Shown here: positions 53,876 to 63,744 of the stretch, piece by piece | Numbering within the stretch: the first letter of the stretch is position 1 | Layout of the letters: every line of letters begins with the position of its first letter | Assembly (NCBI GenBank): GCA_905221605.1 | Contig: CAJNDS010000004.1 | Location: 187,010 to 251,009, forward strand | DNA: 64,000 nt | Source: Symbiodinium natans | Taxonomy: Eukaryota; Sar; Dinophyceae; Suessiales; Symbiodiniaceae | Direction: 5' to 3' | Translations under genes and position numbers: made by a program | Notes under the pieces: model-generated | What the model saw: only the letters and a program-made list of their open reading frames with translations | The model's database searches: none | Told to the model about the DNA's origin: nothing

Positions 53876-53922
53876 GCGATCATACACCCGGTTTAGGGCG
53901 ATCATACACCCGGTTTAGGGGT
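53876..53922. repeat. 22-bp tandem duplication ending in TTTAGGG
   Basis: CGATCATACACCCGG followed by TTTAGGG occurs twice head to tail. Confidence 0.85.
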
Positions 53923-54042
53923 CAGGGTTTAAGGTTCAGGGTTTCGGGTTAGGCACCTCACATGTCATTTTTGGAAGTCTATACCATATACCATAAAATT
54001 TCCCTCAATGAATTGCAAATTGAATTACGCCTAAACCCCTTA

Positions 54043-54190
54043 GAGCCTAAAGCCCTTTGTTAACGTCCAAGTCGCCAGAGCCACCAAAGCAAAAATCACC
54101 GATCCGAGCAGGGTCCTTGCCTTACTTCTCAGCAGTACCCTCTCCCGCGCCCAAAACCAGCCGTATACGGGGCGAGGTCTAGGATTTTGG
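54043..54190 (-). CDS. Exon-like island with membrane helix
   Basis: Reads GWFWARERVLLRSKARTLLG then SVIFALVALATWTLTKGF, one predicted membrane helix. Possibly the same gene as 54651-54735. Confidence 0.45.
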
Positions 54191-54650
54191 CTGTAAGCTT
54201 CCGCACTTTCCGAACTATAACAAACCAAACTGAAATGTGTATTCGCAGCAACTTGCTGCAGTTGCCTCCATGTAAAGCGTTCAGGATCCAACAGCTACAG
54301 CGTTCAGGGCCAGGGGGATATATCGGCCTTTCAACTAAACAGGGTGGATATTTGACCCAGAATATGGTACGTTTCGGTTTTGTTCTAAAGCAGCCATTAA
54401 GTAAGGCAACCCTTCTTTCTATGAAACCTGCAGAAGCCCGAACGAAGTTTGGGGCGCTGAGTGTCCAGTCGTGGTTTAGGGTCCAGGGTGTTAAGGGTTT
54501 GGCTCTGAGGGTTTGGGTTCTGGGTTGGGGGTTCCCTAAACCCTAAACCCTAAACCCTAAACCCTAAACCCTAAACCCCTAAACCCCTAAACCCCTAAAC
54601 CCCTAAACCCCTAAACCCTAACCCCCTAAACCCTTATAGTAGAACGACTT

Positions 54651-54735
54651 AAAGAAAGAACGAAGAGTTGGAAAGGCGAGCGGCGTAAAGGACAGTGGAG
54701 GCTGCTGCGCCCACGCTCAGGATGATGAGCGTGAC
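54651..54735 (-). CDS. Exon-like island with membrane helix
   Basis: Reads VTLIILSVGAAASTVLYAAR after acceptor GAAGTCTTAG. The frame meets TAA at its sense 3' end. Confidence 0.5.
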
Positions 54736-54839
54736 CTAAGACTTCTACTTTAGGGTTTAGGGTTTAGGGTTTAGGGTTTAGGGTTTAGGGTTTGGGGTTT
54801 AGGGTTTAGGGTTTGGGGTTGAGGGCTTAGGGTTAGGTA

Positions 54840-54955
54840 CTTGGAGGTTCATGGTACTTGTTGACCAATTATACCTGTACTTATAAGCCCCTTAAGTGCC
54901 CTAATGTGGTTTTGAAGTACAGTTATATTTGGCTAACAAGTACCATGAACCTCCC
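54840..54955. mobile_element. MITE-like element, CTTGGAGGTTC family, copy 3
   Basis: Shortest copy; right end diverges in the last two bases (CCTCCC). Confidence 0.9.
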
Positions 54956-55456
54956 GGTACTGCTCAGTTTTAGGTTTAGGCTTGGGGGGACCCTGAAACC
55001 CAAACTAGGATGGGCCTTAACCCCCTCTGAAAAATTATCCCTGAATATGATCCTCTTCAACCCAATAGTCCCAAAACCCCCCAAGTAAACCTAAACCGTT
55101 ATGGGGTGGCTTGCAGTGTTTCCCTAGCTTGGATTCTTACAACCATGTACCCTAAACCCTAAACCCTAAGAACTGTTGTTGGCCTGGGTCCTTTCAGCCT
55201 TGCATTTACGGATCGATATGAAACAGGGTGTATATTGCTGTTATTGGTGGGTGTATATAAGGTTCCCTTCTAATATTGGTGATCAGTGCGTGTTTATCTT
55301 GGGTGTCCTTTTAGGGACGCAAGGAATAAGACCTTACTTCATATGAGGGGGTTGATCGGTGTCAGGGCTTGGGGAGGCCCAGGTGGGCTCAGTGCAATTT
55401 ACCTGCGGGTGGCCCAAGGAAGTGTGATGTGCGGCAGCTTGGATTTCGGGTTGAGG

Positions 55457-55556
55457 TTGGGATGTTCCCCCTTATACAAAGAGTCCTTAATAGGAATTCC
55501 AGTAGGGGTTACTATAATCACCATTCAGGACTGTTAGTGTAAGGGGGAACATCCCA
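55457..55556. mobile_element. MITE-like element, TTGGGATGTTCCCC family
   Basis: Complete copy; a canonical GTAAGT donor on the minus strand lies eight bases outside its right end. Confidence 0.9.
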
Positions 55557-55564
55557 CAACTTAC

Positions 55565-55588
55565 GTAGGTGTCCAGGGCCCAGGGGCT
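55565..55588 (-). CDS. 24-nt microexon beside a MITE
   Basis: Eight codons (SPWALDTY), phase 0/0, acceptor GCGAACAG, canonical donor GTAAGT. The MITE at 55457-55556 begins eight bases into the intron. Confidence 0.4.
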
Positions 55589-55794
55589 CTGTTCGCTTTT
55601 TTGGGGGATTTCATTTGGCGATCCGGGCAGAATGCAGGCTGCCATACCAAAGGAATTGCAGGGAGAGTTCTGCGCGTCCCACGAAGAGACTTTAGGGTTT
55701 AGGGTTTAGGGTTTAGGGTTTAGGGTTTAGGGTTTAGGGTTTAGGGTTTCGAAGAGACCCTCAATCAGAAGCTTCCTTCTGAAAGGGGACTTAC

Positions 55795-55834
55795 CCCCTC
55801 CAACAAAAAAGGTGCTAACTCAGACCAACCGCCT
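55795..55834 (-). CDS. 40-nt exon-like island
   Basis: Reads GGWSELAPFLLEG between GCCCTACAG and the canonical donor GTAAGT. Confidence 0.5.
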
Positions 55835-55854
55835 CTGTAGGGCTTGAGCGTAAG

Positions 55855-56030
55855 ACCTCAAAGCCCAAAAGCCCAAAAGCCCAGAAACCCAGAACCCCAG
55901 AACCCCAAAATCCCAGAACCCCAAAACCCCAGAACCCCAAAACCCCAGAACCCAGAACCCCAGAACCCCAGAACCCCAGAACCCCAGAACCCCAGAACCC
56001 CGAAACCCCGAAACCCCAAAACCCCAACAA
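55855..56030. repeat. AGAACCCC/CAAAACCCC array
   Basis: About twenty units of eight to nine bases; mixture of CAGAACCCC and CAAAACCCC. Confidence 0.9.
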
Positions 56031-56032
56031 GA

Positions 56033-56125
56033 ATGAGACGAAGGCACCAGGAAGATTAGCAGCGTCTGGAGGTGATCGTATCGACCCCAGTGGCGGGCGG
56101 CGAAGCGGTCGCAAAGATACCTTCA
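56033..56125 (-). CDS. Exon-like island with hydrophobic end
   Basis: Reads YLCDRFAARHWGRYDHLQTL then LIFLVPSSHSC and runs into the AGAACCCC array in sense as GGGGTTC repeats. Confidence 0.45.
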
Positions 56126-56140
56126 GGGCATCTGCCTTGC

Positions 56141-56276
56141 TTAAGGGGTAAACGGAGGTCCCCTATATAACCCCTCTATATACCTTATATAGTCCCTATA
56201 TGCCTAAGTAGCCCCTAAATAACCCCTAACTAACCCCAAAGGTCTGCCGTATAAGGGTCCCTCCTTAACTCCCTTG
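56141..56276. mobile_element. MITE-like element, TAAGGAGGG family, copy 2
   Basis: Left end degenerate, right end AAGGGTCCCTCCTTAA; the body is rich in CCCCTATATA. Confidence 0.65.
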
Positions 56277-56484
56277 GCTTGCATAACAACGTCACCTCAG
56301 ACCCCACACTCCACACTGCAAACCCTAAACCCCCTCAACACCTAAAGCCCTGGACCCTGTGAACCCCAAACCCTGGACCCTAGACCCTAGACCCTAAACA
56401 CTAAGCCCTAACCCTAAACCCTGGAACCTGTGAACCCCAAAATACCAGAGACCCTTAAACTCCAACACCCTGAGCCGCAGCCCT

Positions 56485-56750
56485 AAAACCTGAACCCTAA
56501 ACCCTAAACCCTAAACCCTAAAACCCTAGACCCTCAACCCTAAACCCTAAACCCTAAACCCTAGACCCTCAACCCTGAACCCTAAACCCTAAACCCTAAA
56601 CCCTAGCCCTAAACCCTAAACCCTAAACCCTGAGGCCGATGAACCCCCCTCTCGAACGAGTTGAAAGGATGCAGGGTTTAGGGTTTAGGGTTTAGGGTTT
56701 AGGGTTTAGGGTTTAGGGTTTAGGGTTTAGGGTTAGGGTTTAGGGTTTAA
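56485..56750. repeat. Convergent inverted pair of arrays
   Basis: CCCTAAA units to 56630, a 45-bp island, then TTTAGGG units from 56675. Matches the array-exon-array layout. Confidence 0.95.
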
Positions 56751-57196
56751 GTAGGGCTCAGGGTTTAGAGTTTAGGGTTTGGGGCAATCAGCCCGAGGGT
56801 TTGCGGTGACGGTACCCACGGCAACAAAGAAAGGCACTGACGGTGCACTGAGGGGGGGTGACCTAAACTCCGGGCCCACTTTTGGTAGTTTTGGTTTAGG
56901 GTTTAGGGTTGAGCCCTTGTTGGTAGCCTCAACTTTTAACACGAAACCCCAAACCCATGTATATGCCAAAAGACCCAGCAGAAGAGGGCCAGAACCCCCC
57001 CCCCCCCCCCCCCCCCCCCCGCAGCTGGGATCAGCTCCGCTGTGTGTTGAGTTGGTTGCTTTCGGGTTTAGGGTTTAGGGCTTGATTCGGGGTTTAGGGT
57101 TGATCGCTTTATTTTAGGGTTTCCCTGCAAGCTGTGTTTCTGGGCCGAAGGGTTTAGGGTTTTGGGTTTATGGTTTGGGGGGGGGGGGGGGGGAGG

Positions 57197-57292
57197 TCGT
57201 GTCTTTGAGCCCCCCCCACACGAGGAGCAGAAGGCAGGCCATGGCCCACAGGAAGAACAAGCCTTGGCGGCTCGGCATTTCCAGAGTCCATG
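57197..57292 (-). CDS. Exon-like membrane helix
   Basis: Reads SRQGLFFLWAMACLLLLVWG. Sense 5' flank CCCTAAACCATGGACTCTGG. The following poly-G run (plus 57178-57193) blocks definition of the 3' edge. Confidence 0.45.
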
Positions 57293-57599
57293 GTTTAGGG
57301 TTTAGGGTGACGAAAAACTGAGCTGCAGGCCCTAGCTAGGACTTCTTTTCTTCTTGCAATCGGATGAGGGTTTAGGGTTTAGGGATGAAGGATGCTGGCG
57401 CCCAACACTCTCAGACCTGGTCCTGCGAGCCCGCGGCATTGTATTAATTACCAAGTATTATCAACACACCCCACCCATCCCCGCCTCCCACAAAATACGT
57501 AAGAAGCATCAACGAACAGCCATACACATATCCAGCTAAGAACAGTACTTTTCAAAATCAAATAAAGAAGAGGCGGGGGAAAGACAATGCGCATCTTAT

Positions 57600-57716
57600 C
57601 TACTAATTGCTTAAGAATCCCCCCCCCAAACATAAAAATATTCTTCGTTCTTCTTTAAAAGGAAAAACAGGGGTTCTCATTTTACTTTTTTGGGGGGGCT
57701 CTTAAGCAAACAGTAG
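57600..57716. mobile_element. MITE-like element, CTACT family
   Basis: CTACTAATTGCTTAAG / CTCTTAAGCAAACAGTAG with target duplication TTAT. Confidence 0.9.
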
Positions 57717-57949
57717 TTATTTTGCTGCTTTTGTGAACTTGTCGAGCTCTGAACCGCCTGTTCAACAACTTTCCGCACACGCAGAGAGCCACAAGGCTCA
57801 GCAGAAGCAACACAGCTCAAAACAACGAAATCAAAAGAAAAGCCCGGCACCCTCGACCCTGCTCCCGACACCAGAAAGCCCAACCCCCGACCTAATCGCA
57901 CCTGTACCGCAGCGAACTATCTAATTGTAATAATCTCTTTGGCAGTGTC

Positions 57950-59480
57950 CACGCAAACATTTGAGGATGCTGCGGTGATGATAGGGGTGACTATTTCGTA
58001 TTATTCCGGCTGCTGTATATGACCCTGCCCCCTGAAGAACAGGTGTAAACCCTAAGCCCTAAGCCCTAAGCCTTAAACCCTAAACCCATTCAGTTGGGAG
58101 GCCAATGATCACGCCAATGCCCAAAGATAACAAGCACCTTGCTGGAGCTCCTGCCCGCCAGATTGAGATGAGAAACCTTGGCGCTTGGTTCTTTCCGGGT
58201 TTAGGGTTTAGGGTTTAGGGTTTAGGGTTTAGGGTTTAGGGTTTAGGGTTTAGGGTTTAGGGTTTAGGGTTTAGGGCCTATAGGCCTTACTGGGATATGC
58301 CCCAAACGCCAAACCCGAAACCCTAAAGGGGTTCAGGGGTTTCGGTGCAGGGGTCGTGGAGAACGCCGCAGGAGGTCTGCTCTCTAAAGTAGACTCCCTT
58401 TTGGGAGGTCCCTCTGCGTGTCTATAGATATATATGTATATGTGAATATATGTCTATATGTATATATGTATATATGTGTATATGTGTATATGTATATATG
58501 TCTATATGTATATATGTATATATGTGTATATGTGTATATGTCTATATGTCTATATGTCCATATGTTTTCTATGTATATATGTATGTTTTTATGTGTATAT
58601 TTATATTTGTAGATTTGTATATATGTATATATGTATCTATGTATATATATATGTATATATGTATTTGAATGTATATTTGTGTTTGTATTTGTAGGTGTGT
58701 ATTTATACATATATATATATATATAGATAGATAAAAAGATAACATGATATACTTGTGTGTAGCAAACTCATATGTCTATGCATGTATACATGCATAATCA
58801 GACAAACACGCTAGATGTATGCATCACAACTTGGAACCCAACAAAGGGTGCATACATGATTTAGAGAGCTGGCGTGGGATATTGGTCTAAGCAGACTGGG
58901 GCAGCTAAGTGCAAGTGGGCCTGTAGTTGCTACACCCTATAAGCCCTACTTGCTCAGAGCCGTAAACCCCCAAAAACTGTACTCCCTACCTGGCACCCCT
59001 CCCTCCCTCTCATACCTGCTCTATAAACCCCTAAACCCTAAACCCCAAACCCTACACCCTAAACCCTGAGACCCTTCCGAAACCTGCGTAACCCCTCTCT
59101 GCTGCTCTTGTTTAAAGCCCTTGCGTTCACGGAGCTCGGAGCTCGTCGACAGATTCGGAGTGACCTGTAGGGTTTCTTAGTCCTAAACCCTAAACCCTAA
59201 CCTAAACCCCAAACTACCCTAAACGCTCAAATGGCCCTACGCCCGTTTTGGGGCTTAGGGTGTAGGTGGAGGCATGTTGATTATTTGCCCGGTGTGCTTG
59301 GTGCTCTGACAATATCTGGCAGTTGCGCATTGCCTGCAGTTTCGGGCTCCTAAACCGCTCATTCTGCCACGATGGGGCACCTACCGAGCCCGCCGTCCCC
59401 AAACACAAAAAACAAAAACCGTGGGAAGGCCCATCAGAGACACAATCTTTTTCCAACATTTACGAAATCCTACAGTCAGA
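57950..59480. other. Gene-poor stretch
   Basis: AT microsatellite, arrays and weak islands only. The island 58085-58198 is open on plus (PMPKDNKHLAGAPARQIEMR) and on minus, unresolved. Confidence 0.4.
58420..58735. repeat. TGTATA microsatellite
   Basis: About 300 bp of TATATGTATA and TCTATATG units. Confidence 0.9.
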
Positions 59481-59951
59481 CCTTAGGGTTCAGGGTTCAG
59501 GGTTCAGGGTTCAGGGTTCAGGGTTTAGGGTTTAGGGTTTAGGGTTTAGGGTTTATAGGGTTTAGGGTTTAGGGTTTAGGGTTTAGGGTTTAGGCAACCA
59601 AAAACACGCACAAGTCTTGGAGCTTGAGGGAGCAGGTGGAAGGGTCTGAGTCTAAGTTCAACCGTGTAATTCTCAATGAGCTTATTCTGGTTGAGCGTGT
59701 CTGGGGAGTCTGGGGTTCCGGGTTTTTTGGGTTTTGGGGTTTAGGGGTTTAGGGTTTAGGGTTTAGGGTTCCGGGTTTTTGGGGTTTAGGGGTTTAGGGT
59801 TTCAGGGTTTCGGGCTTGGGGTTTGGGGTTTAGGGGTTTAGGGGTTTGGGCGACCCTACTGAAAGCTGCTCAATGAAAGCACTGCCTACAACCCCCCAAC
59901 CTAGTTTAGGGTTTAGGGTTTAGGGGCTAGGGGTTAGGGTTTAGGGTTTAG

Positions 59952-60046
59952 GGTGGATAGCCAGTGCCAGTCGAGCCACGGCAAGGAGCACGTAGGCCAC
60001 CGGCAAACGCTTGCTGAGCGCCTCTTTCAACCAGTATGGCGTTTTG
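59952..60046 (-). CDS. Hydrophobic exon, TIR-like gene
   Basis: Reads TPYWLKEALSKRLPVAYVLL and then AVARLALAIHP, a predicted membrane helix. Flanked by TTTAGGG (plus strand) on both sides. Edges approximate. Confidence 0.6.
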
Positions 60047-63000
60047 GGGGTTTAGGGTTTAGGGTTTAGGGTTTAGGGTAAAGGGTAAGCCTCCGAATAT
60101 GTTAGAAACCCAATACCTCCGAACCCTCAATACCTAAAAAGTGCCGAAGGACACCGCTGGATTTCCTAGGCTGAGGAAGGGCACTCAGCGATGTGGTTGG
60201 GGGTTTGTCGCTGTGGGACCCGAAAAGCTTCACGCTGTTTCGCTTGCTTAGGGCTTAGGACTTACAAGGAGGGGCCCCCTAGTTATAAGTAGAGTTATAA
60301 GAGCCCTACATTGGGTTATAAGGAACCCTAAACCCGAAACCCTAAACCCTAAACCCTAAACCCTAAATTAGGTTATAAGTCCCTTAACTACAGTTAGTAT
60401 AGTCAGGGGGTCCCCTCCTTGTAGGTGAAAGGGCTTGGCTTGGGAAGGTGGGCTCCAACAGGGTTTAGGGTTTAGGGTTTAGGGTTTAGGGTTTAGGGTT
60501 TGGGGTTTGGGGTTTGGGGTTTAGGGTTTAGGGTTTAAGGGTACTCCAACTCTGGCCCACCTCCTCTACGTGCCGGCGGAGGTCGTGGCGCACGAAGTCG
60601 TTGAAGGCGTCTTTGCTTCCGTACCACTTGATAATCGCGGCGTGAATGAACTGCCCTCGGCTTACATTTGGATCGAGAACATCCCAAAAAAATTGAAACC
60701 CTAAACCCATCCTGGCCACCATAGACAGAAACGCTTCATTGACAAAAAGAACGAATCTGCGAAGAAGGAAATGTTCTTGAATGTTCTTGACATGCATTGG
60801 GCTTCGCTTTTGACCGGCGGGAAAAGCCGATTCAGTCAAGACTTGGGGGCCTGGGTTTCGAAAACACACCCTGCTCAGGGTCTCTGACACTCCGAAAATT
60901 TCAAAGGTTCTTGAAAATATAGAACCGTTGGAATTTTGATATTGCTAGAAATCAACAGTATCAAAAACAAAAAACGTATGAATGAGTAGGTAGGACAAAA
61001 GGCGGAGGTCGCAGCGGTATAAAGAATCCTGCCACAAAAACCTACTCGACCCAGGAGTAACCTAGGAATAACAAGGGTGCCCTTCTTGGCTGGGGATTAT
61101 AAGGGAACCTCATATGGAACCCCAACCCTCAAAAAGGCAACAAGGGCCACTCCGGGTCCTAGTGGCCCTAAACCCTCAACCCTCAACCCTCAACCCTAAA
61201 CCCTAAACCGTCGAACTGCATCCTCGGCTCGATCGAAGTCCTCCGTGCATTGCGCCCGATCCACGTCAAACGCCTCCAGCTGGGCAAAGAGGTTGTACTT
61301 CTCCTGGGCTGCTACTGAAGAAGCTGTTTTGGGTTTTAGGGTTTAGGGTTTGGGGTTTGGGGGTGGGGTTTGGGGTTTGGGGTTTAGGGTTTGGGGTTTG
61401 GTGATTGGGGTTTAGGGTTTAGAAGGTACCATGACATGGACTAGAAAAGAAGGCTGCTGCTCTAAAGGAGTTGAACGTTAACATAAGGTACTATAACTTC
61501 GACCAGAAAGCAAGGGGTGCTCATTCTGATAGCGTCACCTTAAGTTCCTTCTCATTCACCAAGTCTCGCGGAAACTCATCCGAAGCCAGTAGACGCTGAG
61601 CGCCCAGGGAATCGTCAGCAGGGCATATCGCACAGGGAGCAGGGACGATGCGTTCTCTCCCAGGCGGGAGAACCACGACACGCACATGTACGCGTAGACC
61701 GCAAGCAGGAGTTGGACCGCAACCTGGGTTTAGGGTTTAGGGTTTAAGGTTTAAGGTTTAGGGTTTAGGGTTTAGGGTTTAGGGTTCAGGGGATAATGAA
61801 GCCATGTTGTTTACTACCGCATCTGCGAATACTAGGGTTCCTGAAGACAAGCTCCTTACCCAGACATTTGAGAGGATCCAGAAAGTAGAACGGTATCCTG
61901 CTCTAAGCTTCGACGCGTCTAGGGAATCCTCGAGGGAAGATGCCTAAACCCTCAACTGGTATTCAAGATGCTCCCAGACAGACTGCGCAACACTAAACCC
62001 TAAACTCTAAACCCAGCACAGACTGCGTAACACTAAACCCTAAACTCTAAATCCAGCAACTCGCTCAGTGAAGACCGGTCGGAATGCGATTCTTCCTTCA
62101 GGGTTGACTTTCTTGTATGCGGCGAGCTCGAAAATGCACCAAAGCCTTGTCCTGGGCTGTCAAATCTTGAGAAAGGTTAGGGTTTAGGGTTACCTGACAA
62201 GCACGTTGACGCTTAAACCCCAAACCCAAAACCCGAAGCCCTAAAGCTCTTAAACTCGAAACCCTAGACCCTCGACCCTAAACCCTAAACCCTAAACCCT
62301 AAACCCTAAACTCCAAGCTAACCTGCCCAGCATCAAGTAGGGAGTTGACCACAGCACACGTAACTCCTCAGCCACACTCAAAAAGCCGGCGATTCCGTAC
62401 ACCCCGCGCTCCATGAGCTTGTGGTCTAGCCTTGCGTTTGGGGTTTGGGGTTTGGGGTTTGGGGTTTGGGGTTTGGGGTTTGGGGTTTGGGGTTTGGGGT
62501 TTGGGGTTTGGGGTTTGGGGTTTGGCGTTTGGGGTTTGGGGTTTGGGGTTTAGGGTTTGGGGTTTAGGGTTTAGGGTTGGGGTTTGGGGTTTGGGGTTTG
62601 GGGTTTGGGGTTTGGGGTTTGGGGTTTGGGGTTTGGGGTTTGGGGTTTGGGGTTTGGGGTTTGGGGGTTGGGGTTGGGGTTTGGGGGGGGGGGGGGGGGG
62701 TTAGGGTTCAGGGCTTACGTGGCTGGTGAGCTTGCCATAGACACACACAAACGTGCAACAAGTCATGTCGAGAACAGGCCATGTAGTAGATGCGTGGAGA
62801 ACCCTAAACCCTAAAGGCTAAACCCTAAACCCTAAACCCTAAACCCTAAACCCTAAACCCTAAACCCTAAACCCTAAACCCTAAACCCTAAACCCCGGAA
62901 ACACAAGGCGAGACGGCACGCATTTTTGGGGCCCACGGCTTCCGTATCAAGACAAAAAGTACCTGGGATCCTTCGTTTAGGGTTAGGGCTTAGGGTGGGG

Positions 63001-63232
63001 GGCCCGTGGGCCTGTAGGGATTGGGGTTTAGGGTTTAGGGTTTAGGGTTTAGGGTTTAGGGTTTAGGGTTTAGGGTTTAGGGTTTAGGGTTTAGGGTTTA
63101 GGGTTTAGGGTTTAGGGTTTAGGGTTAGGATTTAGGGTTGGGGCTCTTGTCCTTGATATGCTGATGCCCAGGGGCTGGTGTATGCTGGCGACATCAATGA
63201 AGCACACATCTGGCTTCACGCATTTGTTCAGC
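59952..63232 (-). CDS. TIR-like multi-pass membrane protein gene (composite model)
   Basis: Seven minus-strand islands make one model. Exons: 63176-63232 (CFIDVASIHQ), 62323-62430 (LMERGVYGIAGFLSVAEE, LRVLWSTPYL), 62061-62151 (RTRLWCIFELAAY), 61560-61723 (two hydrophobic helices), 61229-61303, 60561-60650 (FIHAAIIKWYGS) and 59952-60046 (hydrophobic). The motif order, an Asp in FID, IHQ, GFL..S..L.VLWS and RLWC.FELA, matches from memory a dinoflagellate-expanded family with a TIR-like domain followed by membrane helices. The first three exons join exactly in phase, one through a GC-AG intron. Function is unknown; NAD hydrolase activity should not be assumed. The start and true end are not found. 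Confidence 0.7.
60098..60235 (-). CDS. Exon-like Ser/Pro-rich island in a TIR-like gene intron
   Basis: Reads NSVKLFGSHSDKPPTTSLSA then LPQPRKSSGVLRHFLG. Located between the sixth and seventh TIR-like exons; may be part of that gene. Confidence 0.4.
60263..60423. mobile_element. MITE-like element with array grown from CCTAAA
   Basis: Second copy (reverse orientation) of the 24518-24643 element. Its centre reads AAGGAA, then about six CCCTAAA-type units (60325-60367), then TTAGGTTATAAG, exactly where copy 1 has the single CCTAAA. Confidence 0.95.
60561..60650 (-). CDS. TIR-like gene exon: FIHAAIIKWYGS
   Basis: 30 codons continuing to DAFNDFVRHDLRRHVEE, donor GTGGGC. The longer frame running upstream through 60700-60890 (FVLFVNEAFLSMVARM) may be an alternative exon or intron. 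Confidence 0.7.
61229..61303 (-). CDS. TIR-like gene exon: LEAFDVDRAQCTEDFDR
   Basis: Acceptor CAGCCCAG. A GC donor after CGA would join it to FIHAAIIKWYGS, giving the family's C-x-D-R-x-x-I order. An alternative GT donor in the downstream array is also possible. Confidence 0.65.
61560..61723 (-). CDS. TIR-like gene exon with two membrane helices
   Basis: Long open minus frame beginning VAVQLLLAVYAYMCVSWF, with a second hydrophobic stretch YALLTIPWALSVYWL. The acceptor is CCCTAAACCCAG, array sequence up to the AG. Donor GTGAATG. Confidence 0.75.
61978..62058. repeat. 40-bp tandem duplication containing telomeric units
   Basis: GACTGCGYAACACTAAACCC then TAAACTCTAAAYCCAGCA, twice with two differences. 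Unique and telomeric sequence were duplicated together. Confidence 0.85.
62061..62151 (-). CDS. TIR-like exon: TRLWCIFELAAY
   Basis: 91 nt. Acceptor CAGCCCAG, donor GTTGCTGG, phase 0 at the 3' end. RLWC.FELA is the most conserved motif of the family. Confidence 0.8.
62323..62430 (-). CDS. TIR-like exon: GFLSVAEELRVLWSTPYL
   Basis: 108 nt. Acceptor AAACGCAAG sits directly after the 62433-62670 TTTGGGG array (sense CCCCAAA). The donor GTTAGC splits the Arg codon and joins precisely to TRLWC. Confidence 0.8.
62433..62670. repeat. TTTGGGG array next to an acceptor site
   Basis: About 33 units of a TTTGGGG variant. In the minus sense it is CCCCAAA and ends in CGCAAG, the acceptor of the TIR-like exon 62323-62430. 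Confidence 0.95.
62803..62895. repeat. CCCTAAA array
   Basis: About twelve heptamers, in the same intron as the TTTGGGG array. Confidence 0.95.
63025..63130. repeat. TTTAGGG array
   Basis: About fourteen heptamers, third array of the same TIR-like intron. Confidence 0.95.
63176..63232 (-). CDS. TIR-like exon: DVCFIDVASIHQ
   Basis: 57 nt. Acceptor CCGACCAG. Ends inside the Gln codon at a GC donor and resumes as LDHKLMERG in the next exon with no frame shift. The intervening ~745 nt intron holds three arrays and a poly-G run. Confidence 0.75.
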
Positions 63233-63634
63233 CTGGTCGGGTGATGGGACTATCCCTGAACTGAATCGCCCTGACCCCACAACCCTACCTTCAATGGCTC
63301 GAGATCAAGATCATGGCCCCACTAAACCCCCAACCCGAAATCCCAAACCCTAAACCCCAAACCCGGGACCCCAAACCCCAAAACCTCAACCCTAAACCCT
63401 AAAAATCCTAAATCCTATACCCCAAACCTCCAGCCCTCCCCCCATCCCTAAAAAGGACCTGTAGGGCGCCAGGAGGAAGCCGAGACCGGTAGCCAGAAAG
63501 CCTCGGCCATTGTCCAGGAACTTGACTCCTACTTTCAGGGTTGAGGGTTTAGGGTTAGGTTTCCCTACTACCATGCTCTATACTAACTCCCTAAGGTCCC
63601 CCCCCCCCCCCCCCCCCCCCCCCGTGTGCAGCTT

Positions 63635-63738
63635 AAATAGGGTCTATTTGGAAGCTGGGAATCGTATTTACAAGAGGAAAACAGGCCCCAAAACGTATAC
63701 TTATTCACAAGAGCCATGTTCCAAATAGACCCTATTTT
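63635..63738. mobile_element. MITE-like element, AAATAGGGTCTATTTGGAA family
   Basis: Perfect 19-bp inverted ends 84-85 bp apart. A related half site is at 36771 (AGGGTCTATTTGAGG). Confidence 0.85.
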
Positions 63739-63744
63739 AGGTCC

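Noticed and set aside
62432-62814. Long Gly/Trp-rich reading frames
   Set aside because: They are direct translations of the TTTGGGG array. The same applies to frames rich in NPKP, GFRV, Pro or Tyr-Ile elsewhere (e.g. 39652-39894, 58418-58694).
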